From Pelosinus propionicus DSM 13327 (GTDB lineage Bacteria; Bacillota; Negativicutes; DSM-13327), in contig NZ_FOTS01000014.1 of assembly GCF_900114615.1 (NCBI RefSeq), positions 1 to 64,000 on the forward strand: a stretch of DNA of 64,000 nt, given 5' to 3'. Made by a program: the position numbers and the translations under genes. The notes beneath the pieces are model-generated. The model was not told the DNA's origin and searched no databases. It saw nothing but the letters and a program-made list of their open reading frames with translations. This document shows, in pieces, positions 18,264 through 26,861 of this stretch. Numbering within the stretch: the first letter of the stretch is position 1; every line of letters begins with the position of its first letter.

Positions 18264-19607
18264 ATGTATGTGCCTTGCAAGAGCAAAATACTGCTATTTT
18301 TCTTTTTTTTGTTTATGCAAACTATGACCGTGTCAGCAACGCCTCAAATTAACTCGGAAGCAGCGTATTTAATTAATGCCGATAACAATCAAGTTCTTTA
18401 TGAAAAGAATAAAGATAAAATTATGTATCCAGCTAGTACTACCAAAATCGTAACAGCTTTGGTAGCTCTAAAGCACGGAGATTTAAATTCGATTGTTACG
18501 GTGAATGCTAGTGCGGTCGGAATCGAAGGTTCGAGTCTTGAATTAAAAGTAGGTGATCAGCTGACTTTACAAGACTTATTGCGTGGTATGATGGCTGTAT
18601 CCGGCAATGATGCTGCACAGGCAGTAGCCGAACATGTAGGCGGAGGTTCACCGCAAGTGTTTATTAACTGGATGAATGATGAAGCTACTACATTGCAGGC
18701 TAATAATACTCATTTTTCTAACCCTCACGGCCTGCCTGATCCGTACAATTATACGACAGCACATGATCTAGGGATTATTACCGCTTATGCTTATCATCAA
18801 CCAGGCTTTGTTGACTATGTGAGTCATAACTATCAGACCATTCATTTTATGAATCGAGGCACTGACGAAAAAGAAGAAAATATCAACGAACTGCTAGGTA
18901 TGTATCCTGGAAGTAATGGAGTAAAAACAGGTTTTACTCGAGAAGCTGGAGAATGTCTGGTTGCAGCTGCCCAGCGGAATGGTGTGCAATTGATCACTGT
19001 AGTATTACATAGTGAAAATCGTTGGCAAGATGCTATCAAACTCTTAGATTATGGTTTTAAACAAATCGAATCACAACAAGCTGCTAATCATACAGAAAAA
19101 CCACTTCCTCAAGAACAGGCTACTAATTCACCTAAAACAGCATACATAGAAGAAAATAAAGTCAATACTGATATAGTACCTATAGACAAGAAATCTTATA
19201 GTCAAATAAAGTCACCTAACCAAATGACAGAAGAATTTCAGCATAATCAACTTGCTAATTTGAAATCCCAACTACTAGAACTTAGTGTCTATGGCAGCGG
19301 TTCCTCTGACGCTGCGTATTTATTTCAAACTGACATTTTCAAGAGCAGCTGCTACATTGGACCAGCTTTAAAATATGATTCTCACAAGGCAAATAAGATT
19401 AGCATTGGTGTACGGCTAGCTGTACCTGCTTTAAATTCAGGCAACCTAGTAGAGTTTAGCGCGTATGGTGACCATTCGCTTGATGCCGCATACTTATTTC
19501 AATCTAACATATTCAATCGAACCAGCTACATAGGACCCGCTTTAAAATATGATCCAAGGAAGAAGAATAAGATGCTTGTTGGCATACGGCTTACGCTTCC
19601 CCTTTAA
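18264..19607 (+). CDS. Serine-type D-Ala-D-Ala carboxypeptidase (peptidase S11) with a duplicated C-terminal domain
   Basis: 447 residues from the ATG at 18264 (AGGAG 8 nt upstream). A signal peptide ends near VSA. The S11 catalytic set is present: STTK (nucleophile Ser in PASTTKIV), SGN (VSGNDAAQ) and KTG (GVKTGFTREAG). It trims the terminal D-Ala of peptidoglycan stem peptides outside the cytoplasmic membrane. In place of the usual membrane-anchoring tail there is a polar linker (residues about 275-330) and then two tandem copies of a 54-residue unit (nt about 19268-19432 and 19448-19604) sharing AAYLFQ, YIGPALKYD and a terminal G(V/I)RL beta-like strand. I do not recognise that unit. Confidence 0.88.
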   Translation: MYVPCKSKILLFFFFLFMQTMTVSATPQINSEAAYLINADNNQVLYEKNKDKIMYPASTTKIVTALVALKHGDLNSIVTVNASAVGIEGSSLELKVGDQLTLQDLLRGMMAVSGNDAAQAVAEHVGGGSPQVFINWMNDEATTLQANNTHFSNPHGLPDPYNYTTAHDLGIITAYAYHQPGFVDYVSHNYQTIHFMNRGTDEKEENINELLGMYPGSNGVKTGFTREAGECLVAAAQRNGVQLITVVLHSENRWQDAIKLLDYGFKQIESQQAANHTEKPLPQEQATNSPKTAYIEENKVNTDIVPIDKKSYSQIKSPNQMTEEFQHNQLANLKSQLLELSVYGSGSSDAAYLFQTDIFKSSCYIGPALKYDSHKANKISIGVRLAVPALNSGNLVEFSAYGDHSLDAAYLFQSNIFNRTSYIGPALKYDPRKKNKMLVGIRLTLPL

Positions 19608-19699
19608 AAATCAGATCTACTAATCCAGTTATCGATTAGAATTTGCATCTAAACACCGTATACTGCAGATGCGTAAGCTAATACATTATTCTTTTGCTC

Positions 19700-20833
19700 T
19701 TACTTGACCTCTTTTTGCTGAAGAGTTTCCTTTGAACAAATCGCAAACAATGCCACTCCTAAGCTAACAATCATCCCCCCCACACTGTACATTACTCCAT
19801 ACCCAAAATATTCGCCAACGATCCCTAACAGTACTGCTCCAGTGGTAATTCCAATATCCATAAAGGAAGTAAAAAAGGCAAGTGCACTCGCTCGTTCATG
19901 TGGTAATGTCCGATCAACCACAAAAGCATTCAATGCAGGCATAAATGCACCAAATCCCAAACCAAAACATCCGCCAATTACTAGCAACAATGTTACAGTC
20001 TCTAAAAACGGCAGTAAGAATGTTGCAATTGCTAAAAGAGTTAAGAAGGGAATAATCACTTTACGCCGCCCATATCGGTCAGATAATTTACCTGCTGCGA
20101 TTCGACTTATGAAAGTAAAAATTGCATACGTAGTAAAAAACACTCCGAAATTACTGATCCCTTGCTTCGGTGCGTATACTGGCAAAAATGTGATTACAGT
20201 ACCATAAACAGTTGCTGCGGTAAAAAATGTTAATGAAGCAACTAATACAGCTGGTTGGCGGCCAATAGCCCAAATACTCACTGCTTGCTTTTCATGTTCT
20301 GCCGGCTTAATCTCGTCCACAAATAGAACCGACAAAAATGCTGCACCAGCAGTAATAATGGAAAAGAAGAATAAGCGAGAAAAATCATGAGTACTTGTGA
20401 TAATCATACTGCCCCAAGCTGGAAAAAGTGCCATTGCCACCACATTGGCAATACCATAGACTCCCATAACTTCTCCCCGACGCTTAAGAGGTGCTAGATC
20501 AGCAACATAAGCATAAGAAGCAGCTAAATAGCTTCCATGAGCAATACCATGCATGATTCTCACTACATATAGAGGAACAACATTTTGTATTTGCCCGTAG
20601 GTTGCAAATAAAAGTGAAAACAGGCCTGCACCAAATAGCATCACTTTTTTGCGCCCATGACGATCAGCCATTTTACCAAAATAAGGACGCAACACAACTG
20701 ATGCGAGTGTAAAAACTCCTACAACGATACCAATTTGGCTCGTCGTTCCACCTAAACTAGCTACAAATTGAGGTATCGTAGGTAATAATAAATAGAAGCT
20801 TCCAAAATACAAAAAACCAGAAAGACAAATCAA
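19700..20833 (-). CDS. Major facilitator superfamily transporter
   Basis: 377 residues in the open frame, 12 predicted helices, with the MFS loop 2-3 motif (GKMADRHGRKKVM) and its repeat in the second half (GKLSDRYGRRKVI). Probable drug or metabolite exporter. The start is odd: the only in-frame start is a TTG at 20833 without an SD. An ATG at 20868-20870 with purine-rich sequence upstream is one base out of frame; removing one G after it would give MKEFRLLSKNFILICL, a normal N-terminus for this group. An extra base (error or mutation) near 20867 is therefore likely. Confidence 0.88.
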   Translation of the reverse strand: MICLSGFLYFGSFYLLLPTIPQFVASLGGTTSQIGIVVGVFTLASVVLRPYFGKMADRHGRKKVMLFGAGLFSLLFATYGQIQNVVPLYVVRIMHGIAHGSYLAASYAYVADLAPLKRRGEVMGVYGIANVVAMALFPAWGSMIITSTHDFSRLFFFSIITAGAAFLSVLFVDEIKPAEHEKQAVSIWAIGRQPAVLVASLTFFTAATVYGTVITFLPVYAPKQGISNFGVFFTTYAIFTFISRIAAGKLSDRYGRRKVIIPFLTLLAIATFLLPFLETVTLLLVIGGCFGLGFGAFMPALNAFVVDRTLPHERASALAFFTSFMDIGITTGAVLLGIVGEYFGYGVMYSVGGMIVSLGVALFAICSKETLQQKEVK

Positions 20834-21057
20834 AATAAAATTTTTGGATAGCAGACGAAACTCTTTCCATTTTCTTACCGCCTTCCCTTAATTTACAATT
20901 TTAATTTTTGCCAAATAAATTGATATTGCTACTGTATTTACCATAAAAAATATAAAATCCTGCAAAGCATATTATACTTTCCAGGATTTCACTAATTTTA
21001 CCTTTGTTTATCAACTCATTATTTACCAAAAGATACGCAGATATTCATGCCGAATTT

Positions 21058-21525
21058 TCAATCTTCTGATGCTTTCCCTGTAAGATGTTCAATGGTCATT
21101 TCTAAAGCATTTAGCTTTGACAAGTAACCAGCGATAACTGAATCAACTACATCTAAACGCTGGGGAGTATTTTTTTCGCAAAGCAGCCGTACTGCACGAG
21201 CTACATCTACTGGCTCTTTCAGTATACGTACTGTTCCAAAGGCGATAACACTTTCAAAATGTGCAGTAAAAATTTCAAGCAGCATTTTAGTATCTCCTAC
21301 AACTGTAAAACATGCTTTAGAATTATGAAGGATGTTTTCTAATTTATGTCCCTTTACCGTACAATGAAAGTATAGTTTATTGTCTGCCAGCACATGATTT
21401 AGAGGTACCCCATAGGGCATGCCATCTTCTGATACCGTAGATAGTACACCATAAAATGCAGTTTTCAATATTATCCGAGTGCGTTCACTATTTAATGCTT
21501 GCTTGGTGAGTCTCATTGTTTTCAT
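21058..21525 (-). CDS. Nim-like pyridoxamine 5'-phosphate oxidase-fold flavoprotein
   Basis: 155 residues forming one split-barrel FMN-binding domain, with the typical GVLSTVSEDGMPYGVPLNHV start and KLYFHCTVKGHKLENI. This is the group that includes 5-nitroimidazole reductases (Nim); most members are uncharacterised. AAGGGG lies 7 nt before the ATG. Single gene. Confidence 0.85.
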   Translation of the reverse strand: MKTMRLTKQALNSERTRIILKTAFYGVLSTVSEDGMPYGVPLNHVLADNKLYFHCTVKGHKLENILHNSKACFTVVGDTKMLLEIFTAHFESVIAFGTVRILKEPVDVARAVRLLCEKNTPQRLDVVDSVIAGYLSKLNALEMTIEHLTGKASED

Positions 21526-21688
21526 TCTTTTTCCCCTTGTCTTTTATTTCGAAGAGACGGTAATGGTCATATCATAATCCATATATTATATCTATTTAAA
21601 GTGCCAATTTAACATTATTAAATGGGTACAATCATGAGACAGTTAAGAGTCACTCTTATTTCTTTTCTGCAATGCTGCATACCATAAT

Positions 21689-21736
21689 AATGACCAAGGC
21701 CTGCTAAGTCACGCAGTATTGCAGGCCTTGGTCATT
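21689..21736 (-). terminator. Hairpin downstream of selO
   Basis: Perfect 16-bp arms (21689-21704 and 21721-21736) with a 16-nt loop, 50 bp past the selO stop. On the minus strand the stem is followed by a weak T-rich stretch, so it is probably the original selO terminator. Confidence 0.6.
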
Positions 21737-21785
21737 CTATTCTATTGATGAGGGATACTATTGTATGCAGCCCTGTGTTTTAACT

Positions 21786-22136
21786 TCAAGTACCGCAAAA
21801 GGTTCGGTAAGGATAAGAGGATGGCTCAGGCAATGTGGAAAACTCATCTTGTTCCGGTGAATGATCATAGGGGCGGGAAAGAACACTTAGCAATTTCTCC
21901 ATTACGCCGTATTCTCCTTGATTCACAGCAGCTTCGATCGCAGCTTCCACTCGGTGATTGCGCGGAATTATCGCAGGATTCGAATTTTTCATCAATTGAT
22001 GTAAAACTTCCTTGCTTTCCTGCTGCCTGCCTACTCTCGTCTGCCAATTCTCATACCACTGAGTAAATTCTGTGGTACCAAATAAGGCGGTATTCTCTGG
22101 CGTATTAAAGGCTAATGAAGAAAAAGTATTGGTATA
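21786..22136 (-). pseudogene. selO: SelO C-terminal fragment, separated by an integrated element
   Basis: 116 codons plus stop, translating DYTNTF-like sequence (from YTNTF) through [15 protein letters not shown], the family hallmark [12 protein letters not shown] and the terminal PYRTFCGT. It has no start of its own; upstream the frame runs into element sequence. The N-terminal 368 codons lie 28 kb away at 50180-51283 in the same orientation and the two halves meet inside the GAT Asp codon. SelO is a pseudokinase-fold protein AMPylase; loss of this segment should inactivate or alter it. Confidence 0.93.
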
Positions 22137-22375
22137 ATCACTCGGTATGATTACTAATTAATTTGTCCATTCTCATGAATTGTTGATTTATCTAAGTTTG
22201 CTTTGAGTAAATAGGTTTTTGCAAATTGATCAAATTATTAAGTTAAGGTAATAATTGATTCTCATTCAAAAGACTGCAAATCACAAATTAGTAGCAATCT
22301 AAATGGACAATTTTTTATACATTTTTTGTAGCTCGTATAAATTCTGCTTTTGTTTTATTGAAGAATGTATTAAAT

Positions 22376-22837
22376 TTACCTCTGATATTGATTAATTTTC
22401 AACCCTAACATTTTTTGAGCTTCCCTTGCACTTTCTATATATTTTAATACTGCCGCTTCTATGCAACACGCTCTCTTGAACTCTTCATCAGTCAACTACA
22501 TTTGCCCTCTTTTGTACCTAGCTTTAGCAGAACCCACAACAATATTATATTTTTCATACCATTTTTTATATTCGTCCAGTGCCTTTTCCTTATCTCACGT
22601 TTCAGTGCTGACATGACCTTGTTTGAGTATCTCTCTTAGTTTTTTTATACCACCTATCCATTGTTTAATATAAATTGATAATGTGTTATAGGAAATTCCT
22701 GATTTTCAAATTGCTTTACAAAATCCTTGCAATACTCAATTAATTCATCTGCATTTGACCAATCTATAAACAAAGAAGCCAACTTATAAAGTTGAGATTA
22801 ATGTCTCTGACAATACTTATCCGTTATCCTTAGACAT
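22376..22837 (-). pseudogene. Decayed unknown gene at the left end of the element
   Basis: A start with SD (GGAG, ATG at 22837) is followed after six codons by frame breaks. Readable pieces are SLFIDWSNADELIEYCKDFVKQFENQEF, GIKKLREILKQGHVSTET, KALDEYKKWYEKYNIVVGSAKARY and LTDEEFKRACCIEAAVLKYIE, the last three in one frame interrupted by two stops. The sum would be an acidic helical protein of about 150 residues; I do not recognise it. The rest of the 22140-22941 gap holds no other gene I can support. Confidence 0.55.
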
Positions 22838-22941
22838 TTTCTCCTTTTGAAATGATAAAGTTGAAGTATCACGCCACAATAACAATCAGGAATATGCTAG
22901 TGAATTGATCCATGAATTACGGTAGTATTCTGATGCAGATT

Positions 22942-24684
22942 TTAAACAAATTGTTGTAGGTCAACGATATATTTAGATAGTGTATCATCCAAATCAGCAA
23001 AAGTTTTTTTTATGTATTCTACTATTTCTTCAATATTTATACATAGCCCATCTTCATTTATAGGTATAGAAATTCCTTCATCATTGATTTCATAATCACT
23101 ATAAAACTTAATAATCTCACCCGTCAAGATAGTTTCACCATTTTCAACTAAGTCGATTAATAAAGTATCTGTATTTCCCTTATCAATACAAATACAACCG
23201 TTGGCGACAATTTCTAAAACATCACCAGAAATATTTTTCATTTTTGCAATAGTTCCCAGATGAAACTCTTCACTATAAAAAATTTCATTATAGACACTAT
23301 CTAAATGCTTTAGAGCGGCATCGAAATTATCTATCATCTCATCAAAAATTACCTCTAAACCTTTTATGTGATTAGTTACATCTATGTACCGAAGCGTGAT
23401 ATTTCTTTTAGCTTCATTATAATTATAAATAATTTTACACAGTACTTCTAACATTGATTTAAGATTAATTACTTTAATTTTTTTCAAGCGTATACTCTGA
23501 ATATCATATAGAACTGAGCGTAAATCTTCAATTTTCCAATATATATTAGATTCAAACTCTTCAAATAGAGAAGTTAATTCACCATACTCTTCAGTATCAG
23601 TTATTTCTTGTAAAACTTCTCTTTCATCTTCAGGAATACTATCTATCCCTGCTTCTACCATGTAAAAATCATCAGAATACTTATCATATAAGTATTCTAC
23701 ATCTTTTTCTTCAGAGGAACGAAGATTGCCTTTATAAATTCGCTCTACCCTAATAAAAGTCCCAGATAATCTGTTAATTATTGCAACAATATCATTATAT
23801 AGCTCTAAGCAAATTGGTTTGTTATGAGCAATCATATTCCGCATATTCCCAAATTCATTCCATTGATTTTCAAAATCAACTCCAAATATATCAATAAATT
23901 CTTTCTCCCAAATAGATTGACACTCGAGCAATTGTTGATATTCTTCTTTTAGAATTTCATTAATATTTCCTTGATAGCTATTTGCAATTTTTTTAAGCTC
24001 ATATACTAATTCCTTATCAACGGTGCCAACATAACTATTTTTCAGCATTTTTATCAAATCTGTTACCTGTAAATTAAATAAATACGGTTGAACGTTCTTG
24101 AAGGCTTTATATTCTTTTTTTTGTAAATACCACTGGGAAAACCCTTGGGCTTTTACAATATACTCTTGATGAATTACTTTTTTAAACCAAGAATAGCCAA
24201 TTTCTGCAATCATATATTTATTTATTAAGTGTCGAAAATTATTTTCAATAAAGTGCATTTTATGATAAAGCTCTTTACATATTCCTTCATTCTGTGTGTC
24301 TGTTTCCCAATATATTTCTTTAAAATACTTAAGAAGGCAATCTTTTATACCTATTTTAAAAAGATACAAGGGCATATTTAATTTTTCATTCGCCATTCCG
24401 CTTTTCTCATAAAAAATTTCAATGGAAATTGTACAATTTTCTTTATATGTCCCTTTTGAAAATTTCAATAAGAATTCTTCATTCTGAAAGGTAACTTTCG
24501 AACTTAACGAGATAGTATCATCAATAACCATAAGCCTACCAGGATTTTTCTTTACTTCTCCATGTAACAACATCAGTTCCATACACGTGCTTTCAAATAT
24601 ATGTAATAACAAATCGTTATCAAGTAGATCGTCATCCTTATCCTTGCCCTTAATGTTCGTAACAATAATGACTATGTTTTCCAT
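22942..24684 (-). CDS. HEPN-motif protein, putative RNase effector
   Basis: 580 residues, largely helical and soluble. Residues 281-290 read MRNMIAHNKP, giving R282-x4-H287, the catalytic R-x4-6-H signature of HEPN ribonucleases, in the expected context (acidic helix before it, hydrophobic helix after). A second helical block at about 145-170 is also typical of HEPN proteins. The remainder is not recognised; acidic segments at 330-400 and 500-580 look like partner or sensor regions. SD GAGG precedes the ATG at 24684. It is transcribed divergently from the VRR-NUC gene (229 bp gap), which suggests one shared control region and perhaps one system. Confidence 0.6.
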   Translation of the reverse strand: MENIVIIVTNIKGKDKDDDLLDNDLLLHIFESTCMELMLLHGEVKKNPGRLMVIDDTISLSSKVTFQNEEFLLKFSKGTYKENCTISIEIFYEKSGMANEKLNMPLYLFKIGIKDCLLKYFKEIYWETDTQNEGICKELYHKMHFIENNFRHLINKYMIAEIGYSWFKKVIHQEYIVKAQGFSQWYLQKKEYKAFKNVQPYLFNLQVTDLIKMLKNSYVGTVDKELVYELKKIANSYQGNINEILKEEYQQLLECQSIWEKEFIDIFGVDFENQWNEFGNMRNMIAHNKPICLELYNDIVAIINRLSGTFIRVERIYKGNLRSSEEKDVEYLYDKYSDDFYMVEAGIDSIPEDEREVLQEITDTEEYGELTSLFEEFESNIYWKIEDLRSVLYDIQSIRLKKIKVINLKSMLEVLCKIIYNYNEAKRNITLRYIDVTNHIKGLEVIFDEMIDNFDAALKHLDSVYNEIFYSEEFHLGTIAKMKNISGDVLEIVANGCICIDKGNTDTLLIDLVENGETILTGEIIKFYSDYEINDEGISIPINEDGLCINIEEIVEYIKKTFADLDDTLSKYIVDLQQFV

Positions 24685-24913
24685 TCAGATACCTCTATTT
24701 TCTCATTATATTAACTTTCTCTAAAAGAAGAAATTTCTCATACTTTACTATTAGATTAAGCATTATCTTTATCCTGCAGTTCTTCTTATTTATCAGTTTT
24801 TTGTTCATCCTAACACAATTGAACGTTCCGTCAAAAACATCTGCAAGTTAATGCAGGATTCTGATCAAAATTATTAGAAGTCTATTTTAATAGTTTGTAT
24901 TGGAGTGATTTGT

Positions 24914-26707
24914 GTGGAAATCATTAATCTTAATTTTGAAAAAATCCCCAGTAATGAGAAAGGAAAGATCAGATATAAATTAGGCAATGATGAGCTTTTT
25001 CCTGAAGAAACTGTAATTAAACATCTAGTTAATAATGGGTACAAAGCAATCTGGTCAGAAAATGACTATTGGTGGTATCTTCTTGCTCTACTTTTTTGGG
25101 ATGTCATTTTTGCACGAATACAAGGTGCAGTTACGGTCATACAACACGGTTTAGAAATAGACCTTGTTCCAGGATCTGATGATTTCAATAAATACTATGA
25201 TCCGACAGTAAGTATCAATGGCATGCCTTCGGACCTATTCAAAACTGAATTCTACCCTCGACGAAAAGCGTTAATTACTAATAAGATTCAAGAACTCTCA
25301 CACAAAAACATTGAAGAAATATTAAGGAAGAGTTATCATTTGCATTTTAATACTAACTGTCGACTCATAGAAAACTGGTCAAAATATTCAGTGGATCAGT
25401 TAGCAATTGCGACACAACTAGTCGATAGAGATAAACTACTTTGTATCTTAGAACGGATATTAAATAACATTAATGAAAATAGAGCTGGACTGCCCGATTT
25501 AATAATATACGACGACAAGGATTTCTTTTTTGGAGAGGTTAAAAGTGAAAATGATAAGCTATCTGACAAGCAGAAAGATTGGATTAGTTTTTTAGAGTCC
25601 CTCAATTTAACGTCTAATCTATACGTTATTAATCATTCAAATAAGCAAATCGAAAACATTAAAAATAGAAGTACAGCGAAAAAAATTTTTATAAAAGTTA
25701 GCTTTGGGAACTCTACAAGTAAAAAGCGTGAAGAAGCAATCCAATTTGTAAAACAACAACCTACATACTTCACTTCCGGTGAGGGGAAAGAACAAATATA
25801 TGGAGCCATTTTCGACGCAAGCGACATAGAGAACCTATATCAGATTTTAGACCTAACCAGTGGATGGAAGACACAGCGTATTGAAACAAACGGCGAAATC
25901 TTAAAATCCACTGAATTACGTGGTGTGCTTTGGTGTTTTCGTGAAAAAAACCGTCTCAAAGCGTCTTCTGATTATTGCAAGCAACATCAATATAATGATG
26001 AAAAAAATCCGTTTAACTGTAGGCAAATTAGTTTCGACCCTAAACGATGGACACAATATGGATATATTGACACAGAAAACGGTGACTGGGTATTTAATAA
26101 AGAAGAACTGCAAAATTTTATAAACGATATAATTGCACGCCAATCTTTATGTCCACTTTTTGACTCAAAGAAAATTGCGCAGTTTTTGAAAGATTTGCCT
26201 AACACAATAAACCCAATAAGAGATAAGAGCTGGGCTTATTTATCGATTGACCGTCGTCGTTGGTTTTGCCACAATGGTCAATGGATTGATTCGTGGGGGA
26301 GTTCTGATGGTTATCCCGGTGCGCGGACAATGATAGGTATTGAAGAAATTAGTAACAAGGAAATAAAAGAATCCCTCCAACACCTTAAATTAATGAAAGA
26401 ATTCCGTAGCGAAATTACAGTTAATATTGAATCGCAAAAAACAAGACAGGTCGCCAAGAAATCTGGCTGTTTTATTGCTACCACTATATATGGCGATTAT
26501 GATGCGCCACAAGTGCTTACTCTACGCAGATTTAGAGACAAAATACTAGGCCAAAGTGTTCTTGGTCGTATTTTTATTAACACCTATTACACTTTAAGTC
26601 CCATTTTGATAAAGATTATAAAAACACATAAGCCTGTTAGTAATATCACCCGTATATTCTTGGAACGTCTTATTCTCTGGTTGGAACAAAAGCATCCTAA
26701 TATCTGA
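24914..26707 (+). CDS. VRR-NUC nuclease with C-terminal CFI-box domain
   Basis: 597 residues from a GTG at 24914 (GGAG 8 nt upstream; the frame opens at 24905). The N-terminal FPEETVIKHLVNNGYKAIWSEND resembles the lead-in of VRR-NUC proteins. Numbered from the upstream in-frame GTG at 24905, the catalytic PD-(D/E)xK core is D198, E211, K213, with the SxxQxxW helix at 220-226. VRR-NUC is the FAN1/phage-type structure-selective endonuclease fold. The last about 80 residues are a CFI-box-CTERM domain (CFIATTIYGD, RRFRDKILGQS, YYTLSP), a hydrophobic module of unknown role that may contact membrane. The middle (about 300-500) has repeated W-rich segments I cannot assign. A defence or mobile-element nuclease is inferred from the neighbourhood. 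Confidence 0.78.
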   Translation: MEIINLNFEKIPSNEKGKIRYKLGNDELFPEETVIKHLVNNGYKAIWSENDYWWYLLALLFWDVIFARIQGAVTVIQHGLEIDLVPGSDDFNKYYDPTVSINGMPSDLFKTEFYPRRKALITNKIQELSHKNIEEILRKSYHLHFNTNCRLIENWSKYSVDQLAIATQLVDRDKLLCILERILNNINENRAGLPDLIIYDDKDFFFGEVKSENDKLSDKQKDWISFLESLNLTSNLYVINHSNKQIENIKNRSTAKKIFIKVSFGNSTSKKREEAIQFVKQQPTYFTSGEGKEQIYGAIFDASDIENLYQILDLTSGWKTQRIETNGEILKSTELRGVLWCFREKNRLKASSDYCKQHQYNDEKNPFNCRQISFDPKRWTQYGYIDTENGDWVFNKEELQNFINDIIARQSLCPLFDSKKIAQFLKDLPNTINPIRDKSWAYLSIDRRRWFCHNGQWIDSWGSSDGYPGARTMIGIEEISNKEIKESLQHLKLMKEFRSEITVNIESQKTRQVAKKSGCFIATTIYGDYDAPQVLTLRRFRDKILGQSVLGRIFINTYYTLSPILIKIIKTHKPVSNITRIFLERLILWLEQKHPNI

Positions 26708-26768
26708 AGAATTATTGATCAACAAAAGTAATTTGCCAAGATTGTTAATCCAAGATAATAATTAAATT

Positions 26769-26804
26769 AAATGGGAAGTCATCCACATGGACGACTTCCC
26801 ATTT
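26769..26804. terminator. Bidirectional terminator between convergent genes
   Basis: Sixteen-base arms (26769-26784 and 26789-26804, one G.U-type mismatch) around a 4-nt loop, placed between the VRR-NUC gene (plus) and the helicase-nuclease gene (minus). Confidence 0.85.
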
Positions 26805-26861
26805 CCACTTTATATGCACAGCAAAACTGTGAGCATACCTTCATTTAGCAATATAAATCCT

